Assembly: GCA_036402215.1 (NCBI GenBank)
Contig: DASWTI010000179.1
Span: forward strand, 1-29,354
Reading direction: 5' to 3'
Length of the DNA stretch: 29,354 bases
From: DASXTS01 sp036402215
GTDB lineage: Bacteria > Actinomycetota > Actinomycetes > Mycobacteriales > Pseudonocardiaceae
Shown here: positions 7,171 through 15,551 of the stretch, one piece after another
How the letters are laid out: each line of letters begins with the position of its first letter
Position numbering within the stretch: the first letter of the stretch is position 1
Program-made: the position numbers and the translations under genes
The notes under the pieces: model-generated
The model's database searches: none
What the model was told of the DNA's origin: nothing
What the model saw: the letters and a program-made list of their open reading frames with translations, nothing else

Positions 7171-8462
7171 CGAGCTACGCGGGACTCGGGTTCGACCCCA
7201 CCCCCGGTGAGCCGGGCGCGGTGCGGGACTCACTGGCGGCGCTGGCCGCCGCCGGGCAGCAGCTCGGCATGGTCATCGGCAACCTGGAGAGCGCGCTCTC
7301 CCTGTCCGACGGCTGGAGCGGCGACGCCGCCGACGACTTCCACGACAACGCCGACGACCTGCCGACCGCGCTCACCAAGGGCGCCGAGTCCATGGGCAAG
7401 GCCGCCGACGCGCTCGTGACGTGGGCCGAGCAGCTGGTGGGCAACAAGCAGCAGACCGAGATCCTGGACAAGCTGGCCCGGGAGCTGAAGAAGCAGATCG
7501 CCGCCGCCGAGGGCGCGGTGGCCGCGGCGGCGAGCGGCGCCCGGATGGCCCGCGGCGCGCAGGCCGGCGCGGCGCGCGACGCCTACGACTCGGCGGTGGC
7601 CGACCTGGCCTCGTTGCGCGAGCAGCTCGCCGCGGTGATCGACGAGGCCCGCACGCTGGAGGCGACGCACCTGGGGCAGGCCGAGGCCACGGCGGCGAAG
7701 ATCCGCGGCGCCAAGGGCGACGCCTTCGAGCCGGTCGGCGGCTTCTCGCAGGCGGTCGGCGTGGTGAGCACGGTGATGGGCGAGATCTCGGCCTGGACCG
7801 GGCGCGCCGCGTTCGTGGCGGCCCTCATCCCGGGTGGGCAGCTCGCGGCCGGCGTGCTCGCCGCCTCCAGCGCGGCCACCGGCGTGGCGGGCGCGGCGGG
7901 CGGCATCTACGCCAAGTCGCAGGACGCCCCGGCGTTCGCCAACCGCAGCTACCTGAGCCTGGGCGCGGACGGCGCGCTCTCGCTGGGCGGGCCGGCCGGG
8001 CGCGGCGTCAGCTCGTTCGCCAAGGCGCTCAAGGCGGGCCCGCGTGGCGCGCTCAAGGATCTCAGGCGCTCGGTGGCGACGCACGCCTCGACGGCGGCCG
8101 TCAGCAAGAGCGGCTACGCCAGGGAGATGGCCCGCAAGCTCGTGGACGACGCCCCGCTGGGCCGGGCCATCAAGCAGTACCAGGACGCCCGCGGCGCGGA
8201 CAGCGTCACCGAGGCGATGCGCCGCATCGGCCAGATCCGGGCCGACGACATGGCGGAGCGCACTGTGCTGGACAAGGCCCTGGAGGGTGTCTCGCACGGC
8301 ACCTCGGGCGCCGTGGGCGCGGCGGACCGGCTGGACCGGGCGACCGGCGGCGACGGCGTGCCGGACTGGATGAAGCCGGTGGCGAAGGCGCCGCACCTGG
8401 GGTCGGCGACCGCCGAGGGCGTGGCGCTGGGCCAGCGCAAGCTGCTGGACGGCGTGGACTAG
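7167..8462 (+). CDS. Large WXG-type protein, putative T7SS substrate
   Basis: This 431-aa protein has a WXG100-like N-terminal region of about 100 residues: helix, then DGWSGDAADDF (about 47-57) as the WxG turn, then a second helix. A charged helical or coiled-coil stretch follows (about 105-185: KLARELKKQ, ASLREQLAAVIDEARTLEAT). A hydrophobic Gly/Ala-rich hairpin spans about 205-250 (VAALIPGGQLAAGVLAASS, GVAGAAGGIYA), and a basic C-terminal part of about 180 residues matches no toxin family known to me. The layout resembles LXG/WXG effectors. GTG 7167 is fixed by the 4-nt GTGA overlap with the preceding gene and by GGGGG just upstream. The gene abuts the next one with no spacer. It could be a secreted structural protein instead of a toxin. 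Confidence 0.7.
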   Translation: MTSYAGLGFDPTPGEPGAVRDSLAALAAAGQQLGMVIGNLESALSLSDGWSGDAADDFHDNADDLPTALTKGAESMGKAADALVTWAEQLVGNKQQTEILDKLARELKKQIAAAEGAVAAAASGARMARGAQAGAARDAYDSAVADLASLREQLAAVIDEARTLEATHLGQAEATAAKIRGAKGDAFEPVGGFSQAVGVVSTVMGEISAWTGRAAFVAALIPGGQLAAGVLAASSAATGVAGAAGGIYAKSQDAPAFANRSYLSLGADGALSLGGPAGRGVSSFAKALKAGPRGALKDLRRSVATHASTAAVSKSGYAREMARKLVDDAPLGRAIKQYQDARGADSVTEAMRRIGQIRADDMAERTVLDKALEGVSHGTSGAVGAADRLDRATGGDGVPDWMKPVAKAPHLGSATAEGVALGQRKLLDGVD

Positions 8463-8999
8463 ATGATCCGTTTCCCGTTGCCGGACTGGGTGCAGCCGGT
8501 GCCGCTGTCGGACGTCGAGACCGCCACCGCGCGGATGACCGAGCTGCTGGTGGCGGCCCAGGAGCGCGGCCGGGTGGGCCGTGGCGAGCTGGAGTCCGCC
8601 GCCGGCCAGCTCGTCGAGGACGCCGTGGACCAGGGCATCTGGCTGCTGGCGCTGGCCCGGCCGCCGGGTCGCCCGGCCGCGCTGCTGTCGGCGGTCGGGT
8701 TCCCGGCGCCGGCCCGGCTGGACCGGCACTCGGCGGTCGAGCTGACCAGCTACCTGACCGACCGCGGCGGGCCGGGCGTGGCCGGCGTGGAGTCGGTGCC
8801 ACTGGCCTGGGACGACCGCGCGGTGCTGGCGCACCGGTCGGACGCGAGCGGCGCGCAGGCCCAGGCGCTGCTGACCGACGCCGACGGCGGCACCTGCTAC
8901 CTGCTCACGCTGGCCGGCCAGGAGGCCGACCGCGGGCCGGAGCTGCTCGCCGTGCTGCGTGAGCTGGTGGCCGCCGCCGTGGTGGACGACGGGTCCTGA
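8463..8999 (+). CDS. Unrecognised 178-aa protein of the WXG cassette
   Basis: I do not recognise this family. It is a soluble alpha/beta-looking protein with no signal peptide or membrane segment. It has a helical N-terminal half (PLSDVETATARMTELLVAA, ELESAAGQLVEDAVDQG) and a strand-rich second half (WLLALARPP, VESVPLAW, AQALLTDADGG, TCYLLTLAG), ending with an amphipathic helix. Its ATG begins immediately after the TAG of the 431-aa WXG protein, so it must be co-translated with it. Position suggests a partner: either a cytosolic chaperone holding the substrate before export, or an immunity-type protein if the neighbour is a toxin. The hairpin 7 nt after its stop marks the end of the transcript. 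Confidence 0.7.
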   Translation: MIRFPLPDWVQPVPLSDVETATARMTELLVAAQERGRVGRGELESAAGQLVEDAVDQGIWLLALARPPGRPAALLSAVGFPAPARLDRHSAVELTSYLTDRGGPGVAGVESVPLAWDDRAVLAHRSDASGAQAQALLTDADGGTCYLLTLAGQEADRGPELLAVLRELVAAAVVDDGS

Positions 9000-9005
9000 G
9001 GACGG

Positions 9006-9020
9006 GGGCGCCGAGCGCCC
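9006..9020 (+). terminator. Hairpin terminator after the WXG cassette
   Basis: A perfect 6-bp stem, GGGCGC (9006-9011) and GCGCCC (9015-9020), with a 3-nt loop begins 7 nt after the TGA at 8997-8999. There is no T-run, as is common for actinobacterial terminators. It separates the cassette from glgX. Confidence 0.5.
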
Positions 9021-9050
9021 TGACACGGAGCGGGCGGCGTAGGCGATGAT
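9020..9050 (+). promoter_or_regulatory. Possible glgX promoter
   Basis: CTGACA (9020-9025, five of six to TTGACA) and GATGAT (9045-9050, four of six to TATAAT) are separated by 19 nt. GATGAT ends 6 nt before the GTG start at 9057, where no ribosome site is seen, so the transcript would be leaderless. The spacer is slightly long and the -35 box abuts the preceding hairpin. Confidence 0.35.
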
Positions 9051-9056
9051 CGGGGC

Positions 9057-11117
9057 GTGACCGCGGACCGGCCCTTCCCGCTCGGGGCGCACGTGGACGG
9101 TGACGGCGTCCGGTTCGCCGTCGCGTCCACGTGCGCCGAGGCGGTCGAGGTGTGCCTGGTGGACGGCCCGTCCGGGGCGCTCACCGAGCGGCGGGTGGAG
9201 CTGACCGAGCGGACCTTCGGGGTGTGGCACGGCGTGGTGCCCGGGGTGGGCGCCGGGCAGCGGTACGGGTTCCGGGTGCACGGGCCGTACGACCCGGTGC
9301 GCGGGCTGCGCTGCAACCCGGCGAAGCTGCTGGTGGACCCGTACGCGCGGCGGATCACCGGCCGGGTGGACCCGCACCCGGCGATCCTGGGCTACCAGGA
9401 CGACCCGCGCACCGGCCTGCCGTCCACGGTGGACTCGCTGGGCCACGTGCCACTGTCGGTGGTGACGCCGCACGTGCCGGACGCCGGCGGCCTGCCGGAG
9501 GTGCCGTGGGCGGACACGGTGGTCTACGAGTTGCACGTCCGCGGGTTCACCATGGCGCATCCCGAGGTGCCCCCGGCGCACCGCGGCACGTACCTGGGGC
9601 TCGCGCACCCGGCCGTGCTGGAGCACCTGCGGGGGCTCGGCGTCACGGCGGTGGAACTGCTGCCGGTGCACGCCGTGGGCGACGAGCTGTCGCTGCTGCG
9701 GCGCGGCGCGCGCAACTACTGGGGCTACTCGACGCTCGGCTTCCTGGCGCCGCACCCGGGGTACGCCGCGGTGCCCGGCGAGGAGGTCCGGGAGTTCCGC
9801 GCCATGGTGGACGCGCTGCACGCGGCGGGCATCGAGGTGATCCTCGACGTGGTCTACAACCACACGTGCGAGGGCGGCGTGGACGGGCCGACGCTGTCCT
9901 TCCGCGGGCTGGACGCGCCGGAGTACTACGTGCACCGGGTGGACGGCACGCAGGTGGACATCACGGGCTGCGGCAACACGCTGGACGCCGGCTCGCCGAC
10001 GGTGGTGCGGCTGGTGCTGGACTCGCTGCGGTGGTGGGCCGGGGCGATGGGCGTGGACGGGTTCCGGTTCGACCTGGCGTCCGCGCTGGGACGGCCGCAC
10101 GCGGCGGCGTTCGACCCGCACGCCACGCTGCTGACGGCCATCGCCTGCGACCCGGTGCTGGCGCGGCGCAAGCTGATCGCGGAGCCCTGGGACGCGACCG
10201 GCGACGGCTACCGGGTGGGTGGCCACGGCGTGCAGTGGGCGGAGTGGAACGGCCGCTACCGGGACACCGCGCGGGACTTCTGGCGCGGTGCGACCGGGGT
10301 GCGGGACCTGGCCTACCGGCTGGCCGGGTCGTCGGACCTGTACGCCGACGGCGGCCGCCGGCCCTGGCAGTCGGTCAACTTCGTCACCGCGCACGACGGC
10401 TTCACGTTGCGCGACCTGGTGTCCTACGAGCGCAAGCACAACGAGGCCAACGGCGAGGGCGGCGCGGACGGCACCGACGACAACCGCTCGTGCAACCACG
10501 GCGTGGAGGGAGACCCGGCGCCGGAGCACGTGGTGGCGCTGCGCCGCCGGCAGGCGCGCAACCTGCTGGCCACGCTGCTGCTCTCCACGGGGACGCCGAT
10601 GCTGACCGCGGGCGACGAGCTGTGGCGCACCCAGGAGGGCAACAACAACCCGTACTGCGTGGACGGGCCGCTGTCCTGGGTGGCCTGGCCGGCCGGTGAG
10701 GAGCCCCTCACCACGTTCACCCGGCGGCTGCTGGCGCTGCGGCGGGCCGCACCGGCGCTGCGGCAGGCCGCGTTCTTCGACGGCCGGGACCATCCGGCGG
10801 AGCTGCCGGACCTGATGTGGCTGCGCGCCGACGGCCACGAGATGACCGAGGCCGACTGGTTCGACGACGACCGGCGCACGCTCGGCATGTGGATCGACGG
10901 CTCGCACCTGGGCTCCGACACCTGGCTGGTGCTGCTGCACGGCGGCGAGGAGGCCACCGAGGTGACGCTGCCGGGCCCGGAGTACGGGCCGGCCTACGAG
11001 CCGCGGCTGGACACCTCGGCGGAGGACGGCGTGCCGGCACCCGGCACGCACGCCGCCGGGGAGGTGGTCACCGTGCCGGCCAGGACGGTGCTGCTGCTGC
11101 GGCTCGCGACGGGCTGA
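9057..11117 (+). CDS. glgX: Glycogen debranching enzyme GlgX
   Basis: This 686-aa cytosolic isoamylase-type enzyme (GH13, GlgX branch) hydrolyses alpha-1,6 branches of glycogen limit dextrins. Residues about 5-100 form a CBM48 domain (FPLGAHVDGDGVRFAVAST). The catalytic barrel carries the GH13 blocks: DVVYNHTCEGG near 264; GVDGFRFDLAS with the nucleophile Asp339; KLIAEPWD with the acid/base Glu376; and NFVTAHDGFT with Asp447. NYWGYSTLGFLAPHPGY, GDELWRTQEGNNNPYC and the C-terminal beta domain are GlgX-typical, as is the length of roughly 700. The GTG start at 9057 is probably leaderless. It works with glycogen phosphorylase, encoded about 4 kb away on the other strand. Its last 124 nt overlap the 3' end of a convergent membrane-protein gene. 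Confidence 0.95.
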   Translation: MTADRPFPLGAHVDGDGVRFAVASTCAEAVEVCLVDGPSGALTERRVELTERTFGVWHGVVPGVGAGQRYGFRVHGPYDPVRGLRCNPAKLLVDPYARRITGRVDPHPAILGYQDDPRTGLPSTVDSLGHVPLSVVTPHVPDAGGLPEVPWADTVVYELHVRGFTMAHPEVPPAHRGTYLGLAHPAVLEHLRGLGVTAVELLPVHAVGDELSLLRRGARNYWGYSTLGFLAPHPGYAAVPGEEVREFRAMVDALHAAGIEVILDVVYNHTCEGGVDGPTLSFRGLDAPEYYVHRVDGTQVDITGCGNTLDAGSPTVVRLVLDSLRWWAGAMGVDGFRFDLASALGRPHAAAFDPHATLLTAIACDPVLARRKLIAEPWDATGDGYRVGGHGVQWAEWNGRYRDTARDFWRGATGVRDLAYRLAGSSDLYADGGRRPWQSVNFVTAHDGFTLRDLVSYERKHNEANGEGGADGTDDNRSCNHGVEGDPAPEHVVALRRRQARNLLATLLLSTGTPMLTAGDELWRTQEGNNNPYCVDGPLSWVAWPAGEEPLTTFTRRLLALRRAAPALRQAAFFDGRDHPAELPDLMWLRADGHEMTEADWFDDDRRTLGMWIDGSHLGSDTWLVLLHGGEEATEVTLPGPEYGPAYEPRLDTSAEDGVPAPGTHAAGEVVTVPARTVLLLRLATG

Positions 11118-11578
11118 GCCGCCGCGACGCGCCGGGTGCGGCGGTGGTGCCGGCGGGCGAGCAGCGTGAGCCAGGGCAACCCGGCCAGGATCACGGCGAG
11201 TCCGGAGCCCGCGACGAGCACCCCGAACGCGGCGCCCAGCTCGGCCCAGGGCTCCTCCGGCGCCGGTGGGTCCAGCCGGAGCACCAGGTCGGTGAGCGGG
11301 CCGACGGCGAGCGTCAACAGCAGCACGGCACCGGCCAGGGTGGCGAGCGCCAGCAGTGCCGCGTGCCGCCCGCCCCGGCACAGCTCGCGCCAGGACCAGG
11401 CCTGCAGCACGGTGCCGGCCGTGCCGACCGCGAGCGCCACCCCCAGGCCGAGTTCCCCACCCTCGGACACGACGCTCGCGGTCAGCAGTCCGGCCGGCAC
11501 CGCGCACCACCACGCCACCCCGGCGCCCAGCAGGCCGAACGCGGCCCACCCGATCACTCCCCGTCTCTCGTGGTCCAT
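10994..11578 (-). CDS. Four-pass membrane protein, function unknown
   Basis: This 194-aa protein has four likely membrane segments: about 8-35 (VIGWAAFGLLGAGVAWW), 45-66, 74-102 (ALLALATLAGAVLLLTLAVG) and 116-142. A basic stretch RRHHRRTRR and a low-complexity Ser/Thr/Ala tail of about 45 residues follow. ATG 11578 is well supported: GGGAGG lies 8 nt upstream. No family is recognised. The C-terminal tail is encoded on top of the antisense 3' end of glgX (10994-11117), so that part of the protein may be a by-product of stop-codon loss rather than a folded domain. It is divergent from the S2P-like gene across a 99-nt gap. Confidence 0.75.
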   Translation of the reverse strand: MDHERRGVIGWAAFGLLGAGVAWWCAVPAGLLTASVVSEGGELGLGVALAVGTAGTVLQAWSWRELCRGGRHAALLALATLAGAVLLLTLAVGPLTDLVLRLDPPAPEEPWAELGAAFGVLVAGSGLAVILAGLPWLTLLARRHHRRTRRVAAAQPVASRSSSTVLAGTVTTSPAACVPGAGTPSSAEVSSRGS

Positions 11579-11662
11579 GAGCTGAGCCTCCCGTCCGGGT
11601 GAACTCGGCACATCCGTAGAACTACCCACGCTCCCCGGACGCGGGAACGACGTCACCGCGCG

Positions 11663-11668
11663 TAGCGT
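11663..11668 (+). promoter_or_regulatory. Possible -10 element (TAGCGT) for the S2P-like gene
   Basis: TAGCGT fits TANNNT and ends 9 nt before the GTG at 11678. No Shine-Dalgarno is present, so a leaderless or nearly leaderless start is suggested. It lies in the 99-nt divergent gap shared with the four-pass membrane protein gene. Confidence 0.3.
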
Positions 11669-11677
11669 CCGTGTGTC

Positions 11678-12853
11678 GTGAGGGGTGTGCTGAGGGTGCT
11701 GGCCAGGCCGGGCTCGTGGTTCGTGCTGGGGGCGGTGGTGGTGGCGGTCGTGCCCGCTGTGGCGCGGGGCTCGGCGGGCGGCGCCGGCCTGGCCCTGCTG
11801 GGCACGGTGCCGGGGGCGCTGATCGGGCTCGCGGCGTTGCAGCTGGGGATGCTGGCCGGGGCGCTGGCGTTCGGCGCCCGCGTGCACAACGTCGTGATCG
11901 GCGTCGGGCGGCGCTGGAAGGAGTGGCGCTCGGCGCGCCGGACGGTGGCGCTGCGCGGGCTGCCGGTGCTGCTGTCGGTGGGTGTCGGACCGGGGTCACG
12001 GCCGCCGCGGCGGCTGCGGATGTGGGCGGCCGGGTTGTGCTCGGCGCTCGCCGGGCTGGCCGCCCCGGTGCTGCTGTGGCTCGGCACCGGCGCCGGGTCC
12101 GGCGAGGGCTCCTGGTTCGGCGTCGGCCTGGCGGTGGGCGCGACGGCGACCGTGCTGCACGCGCTGCTGCCGCGGCAGAGCGCCACGTCCACCTCGACCG
12201 GCTGGGTGCTGGTGGGGCTGCCCCGGATGACGCCGGAGCAGGTGGCGGACCTGGAGGCCGGGGCGCTGGCCGACGAGGCGATGTCGGCGATCACCGAGGG
12301 CGACCTGGCCACCGCGGAGACGGTGACCGCGGAGCTGGAGCGGCGCTACCCGGACCTGCGGGCGACCGGGGCCACCCGGGTGGCGGTGCTGGAGGCGCAC
12401 GGCCGGTACGCCGAGGCGCTGGCCGCGGTGCTCACGCTGGCCACCGACCCGGCGCAGACCGAGCGCGACGCGGCGTTCATGATGGCCGGCCTGGCGGGGC
12501 TCGCGGCGAGCGCCGTGGAGGCCGGGCAGGTGCCGGCCGAGGCCGCGCTGCCGACCGCGCGGCAGGCGCTGAGCGACGCGGTGCAGCTCGGGTACCCGTC
12601 GTTCAAGCTGGACGGCACGCGCGCGGTGCTGGCGCTGCTGGACGGCGACCCGGAGGCCGCGGCGCGGCTGGCCCGGACGGCGGCCGACGGCAGCGACCAC
12701 ATGCTCGGCCGGGCCGACGACCTGGCGACGCTGGCCAGGGCGAAGATGGCCGGCGGCGACAACCGGGCCGCCCGGGCCGCGCTGGCCGAGGCGGAGGCGC
12801 TGGCCTCCTGGTGGCCCCGGGTGGCGGCCACGCGGTCCCGGCTGGACCTCTGA
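11678..12853 (+). CDS. Membrane protein with a degenerate site-2-protease-like core and helical-repeat tail
   Basis: This 391-aa protein has about five hydrophobic segments within residues 12-165. A soluble, Ala-rich helical C-terminal half (about 185-391) looks like TPR-type repeats (AITEGDLATAETVTAELER, EAHGRYAEALAAVL, ALLDGDPEAAARLARTAADG). The N-terminal layout resembles M50 metalloproteases: a segment ending in LGMLAGALAFGARVHNVVIGVGRR, an intervening loop, then PPRRLRMWAAGLCSALAGL and LLPR followed by STSTGW. The zinc-binding HExxH expected at about 56-61 reads LGMLAG, and the late Asp-Gly zinc motif is also absent, so it is probably non-proteolytic. This relationship is inferred from spacing and hydrophobicity only; it may be an unrelated membrane protein. 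The start is GTG 11678; GTG 11687 is an alternative. Confidence 0.72.
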   Translation: MRGVLRVLARPGSWFVLGAVVVAVVPAVARGSAGGAGLALLGTVPGALIGLAALQLGMLAGALAFGARVHNVVIGVGRRWKEWRSARRTVALRGLPVLLSVGVGPGSRPPRRLRMWAAGLCSALAGLAAPVLLWLGTGAGSGEGSWFGVGLAVGATATVLHALLPRQSATSTSTGWVLVGLPRMTPEQVADLEAGALADEAMSAITEGDLATAETVTAELERRYPDLRATGATRVAVLEAHGRYAEALAAVLTLATDPAQTERDAAFMMAGLAGLAASAVEAGQVPAEAALPTARQALSDAVQLGYPSFKLDGTRAVLALLDGDPEAAARLARTAADGSDHMLGRADDLATLARAKMAGGDNRAARAALAEAEALASWWPRVAATRSRLDL

Positions 12854-12887
12854 ACGAGCAAGGCCCCCAACCGGCCGGCTCCCGCCG

Positions 12888-12940
12888 TGGGCGAATGGAC
12901 CGTGTGCACGCGGATGCGGGGCAGGCGGTCCATTCGCCCA
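12888..12940. terminator. Bidirectional terminator hairpin between convergent genes
   Basis: The 15-nt arms TGGGCGAATGGACCG (12888-12902) and CGGTCCATTCGCCCA (12926-12940) are perfectly complementary around a 23-nt loop. The structure lies 35 nt after the stop of the plus-strand S2P-like gene and 14 nt after the stop of the minus-strand glgP gene. A symmetric hairpin there fits termination in both directions. Confidence 0.75.
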
Positions 12941-12953
12941 ACGGGGAGAGCGG

Positions 12954-15542
12954 TCAGGAGGCCAGGACGACGCGGCCCAGCTCGACCGGCGAGGCGAGCA
13001 GGTCATGCCGCGGCAGCACCCGCACGGTGTAGCCGATGACGCCCGCCGCGGGCAGCGCCACGGTGGCCTCGAAGCGCGCCGCACCGTCCGCCGGGCCGGC
13101 CGGGATCATGTCGGTGGCCACCGGGGAGTGCAGCTCGTCGTGGTCGTCCACGCGGCCGACGAGCACCTGGACGGTCACCTCACGCGGGTCCAGGCCGGCG
13201 AGCTCCACGGCCGCGCGCACCGTGAGCGGCGTGCCCATGGCGAGCGAGACCGCGGCCGGGCCGTCCGGCACGCCCGTGGTGTCCACGTGCGCGACCCGCA
13301 CCCGCGGCCAGGCGGCCTCCATGCGACCGCGGTAGCCGGCCAGGTCCCTGGCGCCGCCGAAGTCCGCGCCGAGCACGGCCGCCGAGGACCGCGCGGCCGG
13401 CGCGTACCAGCGCTCCACGTACTCCCGCACCATGCGGGTGGCCTGGACCTGCGGCCGCAGCGTGGCCAGCGTGTGCCGGACCATGGCCACCCAGCGGGAC
13501 GGCACGCCGTCCTCGGTGCGGTCGTAGAACATCGGCCCGACCTGGGTGTTGAGCAGCTCGTAGAGCGCGGCCGCCTCCAGGTCGTCACGGCGGTTCGGGT
13601 CCACGACGCCGTCCGCGGTGGGGATGGCCCAGCCGTTCTCGCCGTCGTAGAACTCGTCCCACCAGCCGTCCCGGATGGACAGGTTGAGCCCGCCGTTGAG
13701 CGCCGACTTCATGCCGGACGTGCCGCACGCCTCCAGCGGGCGCAGCGGGTTGTTGAGCCAGACGTCGCAGCCCCAGTAGAGGTAGCGCGCCATGGACATG
13801 TCGTAGTCCGGCAGGAAGACGATGCGGTGCCGGACGTCGGACTGGTCGGCGAAGCGCACGATCTGCTGGATGAGCGCCTTGCCGCCGTCGTCGGCCGGGT
13901 GCGACTTGCCGGCGATGACGAGCTGCACCGGGTGCTCGGGGTGCAGCAGCAGCGCGCGCAGCCGCTCCGGGTCGCGCAGCATCAGGGTGAGCCGCTTGTA
14001 CGTGGGGACGCGGCGCGCGAAGCCGATGGTGAGCACGTCCGGGTCGAACACCCGGGCGGTCCAGCCGAGCTCGGGGGCGGACGCGCCGCGCTGCACCCAG
14101 GCGGCGTGCACCCGGCGGCGCACCTCCTCCACGAGCCGGGTGCGCAGCGTGCAGCGCAGCTCCCAGAGCAGCGCGTCGGTCACCGGCTCGAACGCGCCGC
14201 CGCCGTCGAGCGCCAGCCGCGAGCCGGACTCCGACTCGCCGAGCAGGGTGGCGATCTCGCGCGCGGCCCAGGTGTGGCCGTGCACGCCGTTGGTCACCGA
14301 GCCGATCGGCACCTCGCGGTCGTCCAGCCCGGACCACATGCCGCGGAACATCTCGCGGGACACCGCGCCGTGCAGCTGGGAGACGCCGTTGGCGCGCTGC
14401 GCGAGCCGCAGGCCCATGTGCGCCATGTTGAACACGCCGGGGTTCTCCTCGGCGCCGAGCGCGAGCACCCGGTCGGTGGGCACGCCGTCGAGCAGCGAGC
14501 CGGCGGAGCGGCCGTCGCCGAAGTAGTGCCGCACCATGTCCACCGGGAACCGGTCGATGCCGGCCGGCACCGGGGGGTGCGTGGTGAACACGGTGCCGGA
14601 GCGCACCGCGGTGAGCGCGGTGTCGAAGTCCAGGCCGTCGCCGGCCATGTGCTCGCGGATGCGCTCCAGGCCGAGGAAGCCGGCGTGGCCCTCGTTGGTG
14701 TGGAAGACCTCGGGCTGTGGGGTGCCGGACAGCGCGCAGAACGCCCGGACGGCGCGCACGCCACCGATGCCGGCCAGGATCTCCTGGCGCACCCGGTGGT
14801 CCTGGTCGCCGCCGTAGAGCCGGTCGGTGATACCGCGCAGGTCGTCGTCGTTGTCCTCGATGTCGCTGTCCAGCAGCAGCAGCGGGACCCGGCCGATCGG
14901 CGCGTTCCAGATGCGGGCGCGGAGCTGGCGGCCGCCCGGCATGGCCACGTGCACCAGGACGGGCGCCCCGTCGCCGTCGGTGACGAGTTGCAGCGGCAGG
15001 CCCTGCGGGTCCAGCGACGGGTAGTGCTCCAGCTGCCAGCCGTCCAGGGACAGCGACTGGCGGAAGTAGCCGGAGCGGTAGAGCAGGCCGACGCCGATGA
15101 GCGGCACGCCGAGGTCGGAGGCCGCCTTGAGGTGGTCGCCGGCCAGCACGCCGAGGCCGCCGGAGTAGTTGGGCAGCACCTCGGAGACGCCGAACTCCAT
15201 GGAGAAGTAGGCGATCGAGACCGGCAGCGAGCCGTCCTCCTCGCGGCGCTGCTGGTACCAGCGCGGCTCGGTCAGGTAGCGCTCCAGGTCCTCGGCGAGG
15301 GCGCGGGTGCGGGCGACGACGTTCTCGTCGCCCGCCAGGTCGGTGAGCCGGGCGGGCGGGATCTCCCCGAGCAGGCGCAGCGGGTCACCCCCGACGGCGG
15401 CCCAGGTCTCCGGGTCGAGCGCGGCGAACAGGTCCTGGGTCGGGGGGTGCCAGGTCCATCTGAGGTTGGTGGCCAGGGCCTCCAACGCCGACAGCGGCTC
15501 GGGGAGCTGGGCACGGACGGTGAAACGGCGCAGTGCTCTCAC
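12954..15542 (-). CDS. glgP: Alpha-glucan (glycogen) phosphorylase GlgP
   Basis: This 862-aa cytosolic enzyme releases glucose-1-phosphate from the non-reducing ends of glycogen using phosphate and pyridoxal phosphate. It belongs to the short GT35 branch with an N-terminal DUF3417 domain (about 1-115: LSALEALATNLRWTWHP). Core motifs include SMEFGVSEVLPNYSGGLGVLAGDH, FHTNEGHAGF, TTHPPVPAGIDRF, GSVTNGVHGHTW, FARRVPTYKR and VIAGKSHPAD. The PLP lysine is Lys612 in EACGTSGMKSALNGG. A beta-domain-like tail of about 120 residues ends the protein. The start is GTG 15542 (VRALRRFTVRAQLPEPL); TAGGGT lies 9 nt upstream, with little room for a ribosome site. GlgX would relieve the branch points at which this enzyme stalls. 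Confidence 0.96.
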   Translation of the reverse strand: MRALRRFTVRAQLPEPLSALEALATNLRWTWHPPTQDLFAALDPETWAAVGGDPLRLLGEIPPARLTDLAGDENVVARTRALAEDLERYLTEPRWYQQRREEDGSLPVSIAYFSMEFGVSEVLPNYSGGLGVLAGDHLKAASDLGVPLIGVGLLYRSGYFRQSLSLDGWQLEHYPSLDPQGLPLQLVTDGDGAPVLVHVAMPGGRQLRARIWNAPIGRVPLLLLDSDIEDNDDDLRGITDRLYGGDQDHRVRQEILAGIGGVRAVRAFCALSGTPQPEVFHTNEGHAGFLGLERIREHMAGDGLDFDTALTAVRSGTVFTTHPPVPAGIDRFPVDMVRHYFGDGRSAGSLLDGVPTDRVLALGAEENPGVFNMAHMGLRLAQRANGVSQLHGAVSREMFRGMWSGLDDREVPIGSVTNGVHGHTWAAREIATLLGESESGSRLALDGGGAFEPVTDALLWELRCTLRTRLVEEVRRRVHAAWVQRGASAPELGWTARVFDPDVLTIGFARRVPTYKRLTLMLRDPERLRALLLHPEHPVQLVIAGKSHPADDGGKALIQQIVRFADQSDVRHRIVFLPDYDMSMARYLYWGCDVWLNNPLRPLEACGTSGMKSALNGGLNLSIRDGWWDEFYDGENGWAIPTADGVVDPNRRDDLEAAALYELLNTQVGPMFYDRTEDGVPSRWVAMVRHTLATLRPQVQATRMVREYVERWYAPAARSSAAVLGADFGGARDLAGYRGRMEAAWPRVRVAHVDTTGVPDGPAAVSLAMGTPLTVRAAVELAGLDPREVTVQVLVGRVDDHDELHSPVATDMIPAGPADGAARFEATVALPAAGVIGYTVRVLPRHDLLASPVELGRVVLAS

Positions 15543-15551
15543 GGGATCAAG

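Noticed and set aside
11653..12312. Minus-strand frame of about 220 residues over the S2P-like gene
   Set aside because: It is Ser/Ala/Pro-rich shadow translation opposite a gene with clear membrane segments and repeat helices.
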